Source of the DNA: Nostoc sp. NIES-3756
GTDB taxonomy: Bacteria; Cyanobacteriota; Cyanobacteriia; Cyanobacteriales; Nostocaceae
Assembly: GCF_001548375.1 (NCBI RefSeq)
Contig: NZ_AP017295.1
Coordinates: 5,966,001 to 6,030,000, forward strand
Direction: 5' to 3'
Length of the DNA stretch: 64,000 nucleotides
Shown here: piece after piece, positions 17,955 to 27,689 of the stretch
Position numbering within the stretch: the stretch's first letter is position 1
How the letters are laid out: each line of letters begins with the position of its first letter
Translations under genes and position numbers: made by a program
Notes under the pieces: generated by a model
Told to the model about the DNA's origin: nothing
Databases searched by the model: none
What the model saw: only the letters and a program-made list of their open reading frames with translations

Positions 17955-19112
17955 TTAGAAAATATCGGCAGGGTCAGCAGAACGTAATTTACGTACAGCG
18001 ATCGCACCAGAAACAAAACACATAATTATAGTGAGAACTAGAACCGTAATAGCGCGATCATAACTCATAAAAACTGGTAATAATGTAGCGTCTCTAGCAA
18101 TTTGATAGAGGAACATTGCAAATAGCCATCCAGGAATATAACCTAAACAAGCTAATAGAAATGCTTCTTGTAAAATTACAGTTAATAGATATTTCTGTGT
18201 ATATCCGATGGCTTTTAAAGTAGCATATTCAGATAAATGATCGGCAACTTCTGTATAGAGAATCTGATAAACAATTACAGTTCCAACAATAAATCCCATA
18301 ACTGTTCCCAAGCTAAAAATAAAGCCGATAGCTGTACTACTCGCCCAATAATTACGCTCAAAATCAATAAATTCCTGTTTAGTTAAGACATTTATATCTT
18401 GAGGTAAATAACTCCGCAGTTCTTGAACAACAGTCTCGGTATTTGCTCCTGGCTTTAATCTAATCAAGCCAATATCAATTAACCCTTGACTGCGGATAGG
18501 AAATAGGCGTAAAAAATTCACATCGCTAGTAATTAAATTACCGTCTGCACCAAATGACGCACCCAAGGTAAACAGCCCAACAACATTAATTCGCCTGCGT
18601 CTTACTTCTGCGGAAATACTCTGTCCTTTATCAAAATTCTCAGCAATGGGGCCATATTCTTGTCTGGAGGAACGGTCAAATAAAACAGTGTCAGGAAGTT
18701 TGAGCTTATCTAAATTTTCTTGAACTCCTGACAAATTAAATATATTAGTTTCTGGATTAATACCAAAAACTAAAATACTACGAGTCTTCCCAGTGTAAGG
18801 ATTTTTCCAAACAGAATAATCCAAATATATAGGATGGACAGATTGAACGGATGGCAATTCCAAAGCTTTATACAAGCGTCGTTGTGAAAAGCCCTTCATG
18901 GCAAGGACGGCATTTGATTGTTTATTAATTAAAACAATATCGCCTTGCAAACTTGTGTGTAAACGAACATTACTATAGTAAAGAGCATCGCGGAAACCTA
19001 GCTGCATAAACATGAGGATGTCAGCAAAGGCAATTCCAGCGAGGGCGACGGCTAGGCGCGTTTTTTCGCGAGTTAATTGTAGCCAAGATAGAGGTATTCT
19101 TTTACGGTTCAT
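17955..19112 (-). CDS. devC: DevC-type ABC exporter permease (MacB/FtsX-like)
   Basis: 385 residues. It has an N-terminal span (about 20-40), a large periplasmic domain and three C-terminal spans (about 260-285, 305-330, 350-372), as in the MacB/FtsX-like family. It starts 39 bp after the devB stop, so co-transcription is likely. It should partner with the downstream DevA ATPase and the upstream DevB adaptor. Confidence 0.85.
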   Translation of the reverse strand: MNRKRIPLSWLQLTREKTRLAVALAGIAFADILMFMQLGFRDALYYSNVRLHTSLQGDIVLINKQSNAVLAMKGFSQRRLYKALELPSVQSVHPIYLDYSVWKNPYTGKTRSILVFGINPETNIFNLSGVQENLDKLKLPDTVLFDRSSRQEYGPIAENFDKGQSISAEVRRRRINVVGLFTLGASFGADGNLITSDVNFLRLFPIRSQGLIDIGLIRLKPGANTETVVQELRSYLPQDINVLTKQEFIDFERNYWASSTAIGFIFSLGTVMGFIVGTVIVYQILYTEVADHLSEYATLKAIGYTQKYLLTVILQEAFLLACLGYIPGWLFAMFLYQIARDATLLPVFMSYDRAITVLVLTIIMCFVSGAIAVRKLRSADPADIF

Positions 19113-19151
19113 TCCCTTGAGTGTGATTGTTTGCTAATCAATTGGCATTGA

Positions 19152-20576
19152 TTAGTTATTAATTTCAAGTAATACCTTGGCGTAAGTTAAACCAGAGACT
19201 TTTTGACTATCTTCTGGTGTTAAACTGATTTTCACTTCCACAACTCTGGCATCAACGTCAGCTGCTGGGTCTGTATTTAAGACATCTTTCTTACCGATTT
19301 TTCTACCAATTTCGGTGACAGTTCCTCTGATTTCACCGCTAAAGGCTCCGTTATCGCTGCTGGCTGTGACAGTTTGACCTATGCGGACTCGACCAATACT
19401 ATCTTCAGGAACTTCGGCAATAATCATCATTTGGTCGGTTTGTCCCATTTCCGCAATACCATCGGCGGTGATGGCTTCACCAGCTTTGGTGTAGATTTTG
19501 AGGATTTCTCCAGCCGACGGTGCTTGAATGTAGCTTAATTTTAAATCAGCTTCGGCTTTTCTGAGGCTGGCGATCGCATTACTCACTTGAGCCTGCGCTA
19601 TCTGCACATCTGTCGGGCTAACTTCCACCAATCTTTTGAGTCTGGCTTTTTCTTCCTCAATTTGTCTTTGTAAGGTAGCTATAGTTTTGTCGCGGGTAGC
19701 TGTAGCTTCAATTAGCTGCTGTTGCAAAGTTGTTAAAGTTTTCACCTGATTAGCTCTGGCCTCAGCAATTTGCTGTCTGAGAGTTGCTAGCGCTTGTCTT
19801 AAGGCCGCTTGGCTTTCAATTACCTGCTGATTAGCAGTAACCGCCGTCAGTCGCCTTCTATCTCGCTCTTGCTGAGAAATAGCCCCTTCCCGATACAAAA
19901 ACTCATAGCGTCCAGCATCGACTTGTGCGTTACGTTGTTCCGCTCTGATGCGGTCTAAGGAAGCTCTTAAACTAGATTGCTGTCCGGTCAATTCTGCTTC
20001 CAAACGACTAACTAAAGCTTGTTGAGCCACTTTCTCTGCGCTTAACTGCGCTGCTATCCGAGCAACAGTTGCTTGTTGAGATTCCCGCTCACCAATTAAC
20101 TGCGCCTGTAAACGAGCAATCACTGCTGATTGAGCTTGAATATCTCTGGGTGAACCGACTCTCACCTGAGCTAAATTAGCGCGGGATTCGAGTACTTTGG
20201 CTTTTGCTTCTTCCACAGCCGCTAACTGGGTATCGTGATTATCTAAAATTGCTATCACTTGACCCTTCCTCACACGTTCTCCCTCTTTCACAAAGAGTTG
20301 TTTGACTCGTGATGCTGATTGTAATCCTCCTACCGGAGCCGAAAGTTTAATTACTTCCCCTTGCGGTTCTAAACGTCCCACAGCACTAACGTTAGTAACT
20401 ACTGGCTTTATAGGTACGGATGGGCCTAGCCTTTTGATTTGCTCAAATTTAGCTGTAGCTAGTAACCCCGCAGCCACGGCTACTGGTAGGGCTACAGCAA
20501 GACCCCACCAAATCTTAGGTTGTTCTAGATCAAGTTGCTGCTCTCTTGACCTACGTTCTTCTGTCACCCTTGACAT
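19152..20576 (-). CDS. devB: DevB-type membrane fusion protein (HlyD family)
   Basis: 474 residues. One N-terminal span (about 24-44), a lipoyl-like half (ILDNHDTQLAAVEEAKAKV), a very long Ala/Gln/Glu-rich coiled-coil hairpin (about 130-340), the second lipoyl half (SYIQAPSAGEIL) and a beta-barrel domain follow in order. It is the periplasmic adaptor linking DevCA to a TolC-like outer-membrane channel. It is the first gene of the set, with about 1.07 kb of non-coding sequence upstream. Confidence 0.87.
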   Translation of the reverse strand: MSRVTEERRSREQQLDLEQPKIWWGLAVALPVAVAAGLLATAKFEQIKRLGPSVPIKPVVTNVSAVGRLEPQGEVIKLSAPVGGLQSASRVKQLFVKEGERVRKGQVIAILDNHDTQLAAVEEAKAKVLESRANLAQVRVGSPRDIQAQSAVIARLQAQLIGERESQQATVARIAAQLSAEKVAQQALVSRLEAELTGQQSSLRASLDRIRAEQRNAQVDAGRYEFLYREGAISQQERDRRRLTAVTANQQVIESQAALRQALATLRQQIAEARANQVKTLTTLQQQLIEATATRDKTIATLQRQIEEEKARLKRLVEVSPTDVQIAQAQVSNAIASLRKAEADLKLSYIQAPSAGEILKIYTKAGEAITADGIAEMGQTDQMMIIAEVPEDSIGRVRIGQTVTASSDNGAFSGEIRGTVTEIGRKIGKKDVLNTDPAADVDARVVEVKISLTPEDSQKVSGLTYAKVLLEINN

Positions 20577-21190
20577 GGTTTTTTGTCCGTTTATCTGAAT
20601 TTTGCTGAAGAAAGTAATACCAATTTAAAATTCCAAAAGTGAGATTTTTTAAGTTACTCACCTTGAATGTATTGTTAAATTCTGCACAATTGGTATAACA
20701 ATAAAGCAGGAGGTAGAAGCAAGGAAAAGTTTGTTTGCTAACCTTTTTTTCACCACACTGGGCGCGTTTCGACAAACCAAAGTAACTTCAGCCTGAGAAT
20801 TAGCTAAAGTTCATTACCTGATAAATATTTATCTCAATACAACCTCTAAGGGTTAGATGCAAAATTACTGATAAGTAGATTGGTACAAATAAAATTCACT
20901 TCTTATGCAGTCAGTTTGAGTATGCAGATAGGTTTTATTTTGGCAAAAATTTTCCAGATTTTCTGCAACTTACGTGACTTTATTTGCTTTTTTCAAGAAA
21001 ATCTATCGTAAGTTTCATAAAACCGATTTACGAAGCTATAATTTGTGCCATATAATAACATTATCCTATGAGATTTAAACTAGATTTTGTAGATTCACTC
21101 CATCAAACTTTGCCACATAGATTTTATATTCCTCTGTTTGACTTAAAGGTAACAGAATCTACAGATGGAAAGTAGAAATTTTAACTATTG
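20577..21190. other. non-coding, AT-rich stretch upstream of devB
   Basis: No convincing gene. The devB promoter should lie here, but I found no clear NtcA-type GTA-N8-TAC site. A 35-codon ATG frame at 21068 is not supported. Confidence 0.4.
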
Positions 21191-21316
21191 CTATAGCACT
21201 TCCTAAGCAATTGAGGTATAGAGTTATTCTTTTTAAACGCAGAGGGGCGCAGAGGAAAGCGCAGAGCAGCGCAGAGGATTTTTAATTAGTACCTCAGTAG
21301 ATTGGGAAACGCTATA
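21191..21316. repeat. MITE-like element with ~28-bp imperfect terminal inverted repeats
   Basis: The left end CTATAGCACTTCCTAAGCAA and the right end (reverse complement CTATAGCGTTTCCCAATCTA) match at most positions, and both continue to a TGAGGTA inner edge. The core has the cyanobacterial AACGCAGAGGGGCGCAGAGG-type repeat. No transposase is inside, and the target-site duplication is unclear. Confidence 0.5.
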
Positions 21317-21323
21317 AGTAGAT

Positions 21324-21477
21324 GGACATAATTATTTAGAAGACGCATTTCGACTACGCTCAATGCTCGATCCTAGAGAAGACGAGGGTTGAGTTTCGAC
21401 TACGCGGTAGTTGAGCGCAGCCGAAACTCAACTTCCGCACAGTCGAAACCCGGCAACCCCTTTTTTAGTTTAATTTA
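21324..21477 (-). repeat. 154-bp dispersed repeat, copy A
   Basis: Nearly identical, in inverted orientation, to 35613-35766, with about two differences seen. It contains internal short palindromic motifs (TTTCGACTACGC / GCGTAGTCGAAA). It has no coding capacity. A partial relative is at 26042-26127, and shorter related stretches are near 25470-25535. Confidence 0.85.
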
Positions 21478-21648
21478 ACGTCAGTTCGGGTTAAGGCTAT
21501 TTTCTTATTCTTTCCACGAAAGAATAGGTGTTGTAGCCAACGTGAGCATCAGCTTTTCAGCTTATCCCGAACTCAGGTTAATTTAGTCCTTATACTTAGT
21601 AGTAAGTGAAGCATTTTTTACAAAAAACCAGAAAGTGAAATTCAAAAT

Positions 21649-22104
21649 TTATGAACGCTGTTGTGTCCATTTTTGCCATAACAGACGTACATCATCTGGT
21701 TGCCCATCATAGTTAAGCATTTGCTCAGAAATATTTAGACACGGTTGAGCATTACGTGTCCAAAGATTACCAACTGGATGTAACCAAGTTGTATCATCTA
21801 GCGTTCCTGGCTTAACGTTAATAGTATCTGGACTGTAAGTCCGCTCATGAAATAATCGCGTCCCACAGTCGCCGCAGAACCAGTTTTTAACTTCACGTCC
21901 ACTATCGGCTTTACGAGTCCAGGCTTTTGGTTGCCCTTGAGTAATTATGAAAGCTTCTCTGGCTACAGTTAAAGACATACCAAAAGCACTGGAGGATTGT
22001 TTTTGGCATTCTTTGCAATGGCATACATAAAGAGTTAGCGGTTCAGCACGGATTTCGTAGCGAATTTGTCCGCATTGACAACCGCCAGTGTATAGAAAAC
22101 TCAT
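21649..22104 (-). CDS. GFA/CENP-V family zinc protein
   Basis: 151 residues. It shows the zinc-binding cysteine pattern of the GFA (glutathione-dependent formaldehyde-activating-like) fold: GGCQCG near the N-terminus, CHCKECQ, and WFCGDCGTRLF. Length fits the family. The family name comes from one formaldehyde-linked member and most homologues have no proven reaction, so a substrate should not be assumed. It lies 37 bp upstream of the mtnA stop side on the same strand and may share its transcript region. Confidence 0.85.
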   Translation of the reverse strand: MSFLYTGGCQCGQIRYEIRAEPLTLYVCHCKECQKQSSSAFGMSLTVAREAFIITQGQPKAWTRKADSGREVKNWFCGDCGTRLFHERTYSPDTINVKPGTLDDTTWLHPVGNLWTRNAQPCLNISEQMLNYDGQPDDVRLLWQKWTQQRS

Positions 22105-22140
22105 AGTTTTCCTCTTTATATTTAATACATCCTAAAAAGA

Positions 22141-23211
22141 TTATCGGGCTACTGGTTGTATTTGTGCATTGGCTAAATTACCAGGAGCAAATGCACCAGT
22201 TTCTGTAATAATTGCTGTGATTAAATTGGCTGGAGTCACATCAAAAGCTGGGTTATAAAATTCCACACCTTGTGGTGTCAAAATAGTATCCCCGACTTGA
22301 TAAATCTCCACAGGATCACGTTCCTCAATGGGAATTTGACTACCATCAGATAACTCAAAATCGATAGTAGAAAGAGGCGCAGCCACAAAGAAAGGAACGT
22401 TATGGGCTTTGGCAACTATTGCTAAACTGTAAGTACCAATTTTGTTAGCAGTATCACCATTAGCAGCAATCCTATCAGCACCGACAACCACAGCATCAAT
22501 TAAGCCCTGCTGCATACAATGAGCTGCCATGTTATCAGTAATTAAGTTAACAGGAATACCTTCCTGCACACATTCCCAGGTGGTTAGTTTTGCCCCTTGC
22601 AACCGAGGACGGGTTTCATCGGCAAACAAGCGTTCTAAACGTCCCTCGCGCCAAGCTGAACGCACAACCCCCAAGGCTGTACCGTAACCTGCTGTAGCTA
22701 AAGCGCCTGCATTACAATGAGTTAGTAGTGTGAGTTTATTTGGTGTTTTGGGTAAGACAGCCAAGCCATTATCTCCGATCGCCTGACAGGTTTGCAAATC
22801 TTCCGCCTGGATAGCTTGGGCGGTTTGTAAAAGATTTTCTTTGATTTGCGCAACCGTTCCTAAACTTTCATGGGCAGTTTTCAACATCCGACTAATAGCC
22901 CAAAATAAATTGACGGCTGTAGGACGAGTGGCTCGTAATAACTGAGCCACTTTGTCTAATTGTTGCAAAAATTCTTGGCGATCGCGTAGCGACTCCTCTG
23001 GAGTATCGCTTATCTCAATTTCCCTCGCGCCTAAATACATCCCATAAGCCGCAGCCACACCAATAGCCGGCGCACCCCGAACAATCATGGTTTTAATCGC
23101 CCGCGCCATATCTTCGCTAGAGTGAATTTCTACAACCTCATACTCATTTGGTAAACGGGTTTGGTCAATTAGGAGGACTGAGTTATTTTGCCAGACAACT
23201 GGATAAATCAT
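22141..23211 (-). CDS. mtnA: methylthioribose-1-phosphate isomerase MtnA
   Basis: 356 residues. It converts 5-methylthioribose-1-phosphate to methylthioribulose-1-phosphate in the methionine salvage pathway. Family marks are [13 protein letters not shown] (45-57), the catalytic Cys166 in [15 protein letters not shown], Asp246 in [12 protein letters not shown], and [10 protein letters not shown], all typical of the eIF2B-like aldose isomerases. Length is normal. It is a cytosolic enzyme. It is a sulfur-related gene but is 13 kb away from, and separate from, the organosulfur island. Confidence 0.95.
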   Translation of the reverse strand: MIYPVVWQNNSVLLIDQTRLPNEYEVVEIHSSEDMARAIKTMIVRGAPAIGVAAAYGMYLGAREIEISDTPEESLRDRQEFLQQLDKVAQLLRATRPTAVNLFWAISRMLKTAHESLGTVAQIKENLLQTAQAIQAEDLQTCQAIGDNGLAVLPKTPNKLTLLTHCNAGALATAGYGTALGVVRSAWREGRLERLFADETRPRLQGAKLTTWECVQEGIPVNLITDNMAAHCMQQGLIDAVVVGADRIAANGDTANKIGTYSLAIVAKAHNVPFFVAAPLSTIDFELSDGSQIPIEERDPVEIYQVGDTILTPQGVEFYNPAFDVTPANLITAIITETGAFAPGNLANAQIQPVAR

Positions 23212-23340
23212 AATGGGGAGTGCTGAGGGCTGAGTAATGAGTTGAAATTGGAAATATAATATACTTTATCTTCATCATTTTCCTCATCTCAATTTCCCAA
23301 TTTTCAGTTCCTATACAACTATTACTTTTAAAGAAACTGC

Positions 23341-24240
23341 TTAGACAACAGGTAGCGTCAAACCTTCACAAGCTAGTAAGGCGTTAGAAAAATTAACCTG
23401 AACTTCTTTTGCTACTTGGTCGAGAAAATCATCATGATCATCTGGGTGATGGTGGGAGATAATCAACTTTTTTACCCCTGCTTTCTGAGACATTTCTACA
23501 GCCGCTTGCCAAAGTAAATCAACTGACTCGTGATCATGAGATGTTGGGGGTGTATAAGTGGCATTAGCAATTAGCAAGTCAACATCTTGAATAATTTGCA
23601 AGATTTGCTCTTTTTCGTCTTGTTCAGCACTCATGTTTATATCTGTTACGTAGGCAACACTGTAGTTTTGCCATGTAACGCGATAGCCGATGGAACGCTG
23701 CGTTTGATTAATCAATGCTGTGGTAATAGTGACATCATCTAGTTTGATTTCACTGTTAGGCGTTACATGATAAAATTGAAGACCAGACTGCATCACTTGT
23801 AGGGGATAAGGAAAGTGTGGTTGCAGCATCTGATCGCACAGGCATTGTTTAATTGAAGCCCCGTTAGAGGCAGCACCGCCGTAAATATGAAAGCGATTCT
23901 CACCAATAAACGCCGGAGCGAAAAAGGGAAATCCTTGGATACGATTCGATTGAGAATTAGTAAAAAATAAATGTGCTTCTAGCGGTTGTTGCAAATGCTG
24001 CCAAGCTTTACCCAATAGGCGTAAACCTGTACCTCCATCGAAAATTAGCCGTTTACCAGCCACTTGCACTTCGACACAAGCAGTATTACCGCCATAACGG
24101 CTAGTATTATCGCCTGGGGTGGGAATTAATCCCCTAACTCCCCAGAAATGGACGATAAATTTACTTGTGAGGCTACTTAGGTTACTAGTAGACTCATCCT
24201 GGAGATAGCTTGGGGAACCTGACAGATCAATATTTGTCAT
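23341..24240 (-). CDS. metallo-beta-lactamase-fold protein with degenerate metal site
   Basis: 299 residues. The overall pattern matches phosphodiesterase-like MBL hydrolases: HFWGVRGLIPTPG, YGGNTACVEV, IFDGGTGLR and ISHHHPDDHDD near the C-terminus. The usual metal motif HTHWDH before IQGFPFF is replaced by NSQSNR (residues 95-100), so all four ligand positions of HxHxDH are changed. The later Asp in a position usually read as DAQYT is Asn (IANATYT). A classical two-metal hydrolase is therefore unlikely; it may be a structural or binding protein. It is 11 bp upstream of the panD stop end on the same strand (24252), so a panD-linked transcript is likely. Confidence 0.8.
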   Translation of the reverse strand: MTNIDLSGSPSYLQDESTSNLSSLTSKFIVHFWGVRGLIPTPGDNTSRYGGNTACVEVQVAGKRLIFDGGTGLRLLGKAWQHLQQPLEAHLFFTNSQSNRIQGFPFFAPAFIGENRFHIYGGAASNGASIKQCLCDQMLQPHFPYPLQVMQSGLQFYHVTPNSEIKLDDVTITTALINQTQRSIGYRVTWQNYSVAYVTDINMSAEQDEKEQILQIIQDVDLLIANATYTPPTSHDHESVDLLWQAAVEMSQKAGVKKLIISHHHPDDHDDFLDQVAKEVQVNFSNALLACEGLTLPVV

Positions 24241-24251
24241 TTTCTTTGAAT

Positions 24252-24635
24252 TTAGAGCCTACTGAGCAGGTCATCGTAGCGCCGCACCTCTAAGGGTCGG
24301 TTTTTTTCATCTACAATAACCACCGTTGGAGTGTAATTTTTTAACTCCTCCGATGTAAACTGCCCGTAAGTCATTATAATCACGCGATCGCCTATAATGC
24401 CTAGACGGGCGGCAGCCCCATTTAGCTCAATAATTCCAGAATGCGCTGGAGCCGGGATCGCATAAGTAATAAAACGCTGTCCATTGGCATTATTCACTAC
24501 TTGCACTTGCTCATAGGGCAAAATACCAGCCTTGTCTAACAAGACCTCATCAATGCTGATACTACCCACATAATTGATGTTTGCACCTGTGAGAGTACAA
24601 TTATGAATTTTTGCCAAAAGGAGGGTACGTTGCAT
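24252..24635 (-). CDS. panD: aspartate 1-decarboxylase PanD
   Basis: 127 residues. It makes beta-alanine from aspartate for pantothenate and CoA synthesis. The proenzyme self-cleaves between Gly24 and Ser25 in NYVGSISID to give the pyruvoyl cofactor, and that site is intact. Other family marks are [18 protein letters not shown] and GDRVIIMTY. Length is normal. It precedes the degenerate MBL gene by 11 bp. Confidence 0.97.
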   Translation of the reverse strand: MQRTLLLAKIHNCTLTGANINYVGSISIDEVLLDKAGILPYEQVQVVNNANGQRFITYAIPAPAHSGIIELNGAAARLGIIGDRVIIMTYGQFTSEELKNYTPTVVIVDEKNRPLEVRRYDDLLSRL

Positions 24636-24687
24636 TTTAGTTAAAAATTCTCCAGCAATAGTTTCACTTAAGTCAATTATGGACTAT

Positions 24688-24726
24688 GGAGGCAGGAGGC
24701 AGGAGGCAGGAGGCAGGAGGCAGAAG
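24688..24726 (+). repeat. GGAGGCA heptamer tandem repeat (STRR)
   Basis: About five GGAGGCA units between the ppa and panD genes. The same heptamer occurs, in either orientation, at 32481-32530 and 37903-37936. Confidence 0.9.
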
Positions 24727-24788
24727 TGAATTATTTCCTTGTCTCCCTCATCTCCCCCTACTCCCTACTCCCTACTCCCCATTCCCTA

Positions 24789-25298
24789 CTATCTGTAAGC
24801 TTGAATTGACTTATCTACTAAAGCTTTTACTTTATCAACATCTTGCCAACCGAGAATTTCAGTTACTTTTTTTTCTAAATTTTTGTAACTACGGAAAAAC
24901 TCAGCTATTTCATCTAGGCGGTGTGGGGCTATGTCACTCAATGATTTTACGTGAGCGTAGCGGGGGTCTTTAGCGGGTACTGCGAGAATTTTCTCATCGC
25001 GATCGCCACCGTCAACCATTTCCAAAAAGCCAATTGGTCTAGCAGCAATGACGCAACCAGGGAAGGTAGGCTCATCAATAATCACCATACCATCCAAGGG
25101 ATCGCCATCATCAGCTAGAGTATTGGGGACAAAGCCGTAATCGTAAGGATACTTGACGGAAGAATACAGCACTCGGTCTAGGGCAAAGGCTTCTAGGTCT
25201 TTATCAAATTCGTATTTATTTTGACTACCACCGGCAATTTCAATGAGAATGTTGATAACACCGGGTTTAGGTTGTGCTGGAATACGGGATAAGTCCAC
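24789..25298 (-). CDS. ppa: inorganic pyrophosphatase (family I)
   Basis: 169 residues. It hydrolyses pyrophosphate in the cytosol. The signature DDGDPLD (Asp64, Asp66, Asp69) is present, with YPYDYGFVP before it and KDPRY after it. Length fits bacterial family I enzymes. The start is GTG (25296-25298), supported by an AGGAG a few bases upstream. Confidence 0.97.
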   Translation of the reverse strand: MDLSRIPAQPKPGVINILIEIAGGSQNKYEFDKDLEAFALDRVLYSSVKYPYDYGFVPNTLADDGDPLDGMVIIDEPTFPGCVIAARPIGFLEMVDGGDRDEKILAVPAKDPRYAHVKSLSDIAPHRLDEIAEFFRSYKNLEKKVTEILGWQDVDKVKALVDKSIQAYR

Positions 25299-25469
25299 AA
25301 AAAACTCCTGATACTAACTAAAAGTGTATTGGGGACATACTCCCCGTGTAGAATTTTATGGCCAAGATGGACACCTTCCCAAAGTATTTATTTAAGTGGT
25401 CAGTTGTCATTGGTCATTGGTCATTAGTCAACAGTCAACAGTCCTATTTGATAGTTCTGTCTCATGCTT

Positions 25470-25535
25470 GGTTGGTGAATCTCGACTACGCGGAAGTTGA
25501 GTTTCGACTTCGCTCAACTCCCGCGCAGTAGAACT
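25470..25535 (+). repeat. short palindromic dispersed repeat related to the 154-bp element
   Basis: Contains CTCGACTACGCGGAAGTTGAG and CGACTTCGCTCAACTCCCGCG-type motifs shared with the 154-bp repeats. It sits between the ppa promoter side and the folB stop, preceded by TCATTGGTCATTAGTCAACAG repeats. Confidence 0.6.
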
Positions 25536-25550
25536 ACTCACTGCCTTCAT

Positions 25551-25913
25551 CTACGCCCTCTTTCTAGTCAGTTCAATGCTGATTTTGCCACCAAAGTCAG
25601 GAATGGGTGCGGCGGGTTTGATGACTATTACTTGCAGTTGGGTTACTTGATCGCACTGCTCCATAATAGAATCAGCGATCGCACCTGCTAATCTTTCGAT
25701 CAGGGCGAACTTAGAAGTTTTCACCAAGTCTTTAATTAAGCTAATGACGCTGCGATAATCGAGCGTATCGGCGATCGCATCGCTCTTAGCAGCCGTGGAT
25801 AAATCTAACCATAATTTGACATCTACCTCAAACCACTGTCCTAATACCTGCTCCTCTGGTAAATAACCAGTGTAGCCATAGCAGCGAATCCCTGTTAAGT
25901 GAATGCAGTCCAT
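25551..25913 (-). CDS. folB: dihydroneopterin aldolase FolB
   Basis: 120 residues. It acts in folate synthesis, converting 7,8-dihydroneopterin to 6-hydroxymethyl-dihydropterin and glycolaldehyde. Family marks are IRCYGYTGYLPEEQ (substrate-pocket Tyr/Glu region), DTLDYRSV, and IERLAGAIAD with the conserved Glu, plus IVIKPAAPIPDF. Length is normal. It starts at ATG 25911-25913 and appears to be monocistronic. Confidence 0.95.
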   Translation of the reverse strand: MDCIHLTGIRCYGYTGYLPEEQVLGQWFEVDVKLWLDLSTAAKSDAIADTLDYRSVISLIKDLVKTSKFALIERLAGAIADSIMEQCDQVTQLQVIVIKPAAPIPDFGGKISIELTRKRA

Positions 25914-26041
25914 CTCAATTTCTGCCTCTGCAACTTAATTAATATACCAGGGACTAGGAATTGGGAATTTTGTAGGTAATAGCAAAGGTAGATATTCGCT
26001 ATTAAGTAAAATGACTAACTTAAACCTAACTTAAGATCACC

Positions 26042-26127
26042 GGATTTCGACTGCGCTCAACCCTCTTGGAATAAAGTTAGCGAGCATTGAGCGTAGTCGA
26101 AATGCGTCTTCTAAATAATTGTGTCCA
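26042..26127 (+). repeat. partial relative of the 154-bp dispersed repeat
   Basis: Starts with GGATTTCGACTGCGCTCAACCCTC and ends with AGCATTGAGCGTAGTCGAAA then TGCGTCTTCTAAATAATT, as in the 35613 copy, but the middle is replaced or deleted. Confidence 0.75.
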
Positions 26128-26144
26128 CTTACTTACCTGTGAGC

Positions 26145-27032
26145 CTAAATCTCAGCGACTGCTCGTTCAATCAAACGTCTGGCTAGGGTTTGTGTACCTG
26201 TGTGTTCGTAGTAATTAGTTGCTACATCCAAGAAAGCAGCCAAATAATCTAACTTGTCATCGGCGACATCCAAGAAACTACTCAGATTATGAGCTACTTT
26301 TTGCGGAGTTAAGTTATTGGCACTTACAAGACCATTCATCCAACCTTTGACAGAATCAAAACTTTCACCGATAAAGTTAAGTTTACTGCCAGCATTATTA
26401 CCGGGTATCAAATCTTTGATACCTTGAAAAGTTGAGTTCTGCTCTAACTCTTGAGGATTAGTTTGACTTATGGTAGATAAGGCTTGGTTAATAAAATTGG
26501 GGCCTAAAGGTATCAAACCATCAACACAAACTAAAGCTACCATCCGAATTAGTGATTCACTGCTATATTCTCCTAAAGAGGCGACAAAATCACCAATACT
26601 ATCTCCAGGAATACCATTGATTTGGCAGAAGGCTACCAATTCAGCTACTAATTTCAAACATAAATCTATAGTTTGAGCTTTATCAGGTTTGGGTGTAATT
26701 GAGTTTAAGAAACCCAACAAGGGAATTTTTTCACCGACTTTATTAGCTAAAGCAGCCGTACCCAAAGCTTTATCTGTACCATCAACAGTTTGATAAAGCC
26801 ACAATGCTGTTTGATATCCTTGGGAGCGGTCATTAAAGAGATAAATTGCGCGTTCGCCAATTTGCTGAATTAAGCTTTCATCTGTTTCGCCAGTGACAGT
26901 CTTAATAGTATTCACAAAGCCAACAGTATTTTGCCATTCACCTGGGGCGACAAAATCTAAAGCGTTGAGTAGGGAGACAGTTAAACCACTAGTTGGTAGT
27001 TGATCTACTAACTCAAAAATAGGTTTGCTCAC
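26145..27032 (-). CDS. unknown alpha-helical protein, 295 aa
   Basis: No recognised family. It is a soluble, mainly helical protein without signal peptide or clear spans; Leu/Ala-rich helices alternate with Asn/Gly loops. No catalytic motif stands out. The start is GTG (27030-27032) with AAGGAA upstream. It lies 69 bp downstream of a lipoprotein gene on the same strand, so the two may be co-transcribed. Confidence 0.7.
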   Translation of the reverse strand: MSKPIFELVDQLPTSGLTVSLLNALDFVAPGEWQNTVGFVNTIKTVTGETDESLIQQIGERAIYLFNDRSQGYQTALWLYQTVDGTDKALGTAALANKVGEKIPLLGFLNSITPKPDKAQTIDLCLKLVAELVAFCQINGIPGDSIGDFVASLGEYSSESLIRMVALVCVDGLIPLGPNFINQALSTISQTNPQELEQNSTFQGIKDLIPGNNAGSKLNFIGESFDSVKGWMNGLVSANNLTPQKVAHNLSSFLDVADDKLDYLAAFLDVATNYYEHTGTQTLARRLIERAVAEI

Positions 27033-27101
27033 AATAATTTCCTTATGTTTTGAGGTTGGAAACGCGGAGAGAAGTCAGAGAGTTTGTTATGAGTGTGGAA
27101 T

Positions 27102-27611
27102 TTATTTGAGTTTGGCTAGGCCGTTGAGATTGAATTTTTCTAGCCAATCGGCGCGATCGCTTGCTGTAAATGATGGGGAACGAGATAATACTTTTACTTG
27201 ATATTTCCCTACTAAAACTGCTGTTTGTGTATTACCTACTTCTACAGCCGGATAGCCACCGATTTTCTTGGTGCTATTAGAAAATTTGGCGGCGGCTGTG
27301 GGTAAGCTACTGGTATCGGAAATTGATAATAAGGCTAAATCCTTGCCATCTTTTTTCAACTTGGCTTCAGCAAAACCTTTTTTTTCTTGGGTATAAACTC
27401 GCTGATATCCAGCTTCTTCACTAGGGAAAAATTTGTTAAATTCACTACCTTGTGTTGCAGTTTTCGTTACTGCTTGACCACTTTTTTGACGAGTACTTTC
27501 CTGCTGTACTTGGTCAAAACGTCCTGGTGCTTTAGGCGTACAAGCTGTAGTCAGTAGTAACACAGATAATAATACAGCCGCTAAAATTCTACGCGCACGG
27601 AAAAATTTCAT
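27102..27611 (-). CDS. predicted lipoprotein, 169 aa, unknown
   Basis: A signal peptide with lipobox LLTTAC (Cys24) predicts membrane anchoring after lipidation. The mature part is a small, basic alpha/beta domain (FFPSEEAGYQRVYTQEKKGF; ALLSISDT; GGYPAVEVG). I do not recognise the family; similar lipoproteins are common in cyanobacteria. It starts at ATG 27609-27611 and lies upstream of the 295-aa gene. Confidence 0.75.
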   Translation of the reverse strand: MKFFRARRILAAVLLSVLLLTTACTPKAPGRFDQVQQESTRQKSGQAVTKTATQGSEFNKFFPSEEAGYQRVYTQEKKGFAEAKLKKDGKDLALLSISDTSSLPTAAAKFSNSTKKIGGYPAVEVGNTQTAVLVGKYQVKVLSRSPSFTASDRADWLEKFNLNGLAKLK

Positions 27612-27689
27612 GTCTACTCCTAATGCTTAAGCTTTGAGGCAATTATCGGTGTTGCTGTAAGTTGATGCCAATAAAATTTACTTTTTGAT

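Noticed and set aside
21068..21175. 35-codon ATG frame upstream of devBCA
   Set aside because: Too short, no ribosome site, and surrounded by non-coding AT-rich DNA and repeats.
20577..21190. NtcA site upstream of devB
   Set aside because: No GTA-N8-TAC was found; GTAGATTGGTAC near 20876 has a spacing of six, not eight.
24688..24726. Regular heptamer repeats that could suggest a CRISPR array
   Set aside because: Units are 7 bp with no spacers; they match the short tandem repeats of cyanobacteria and recur at 32481 and 37903.
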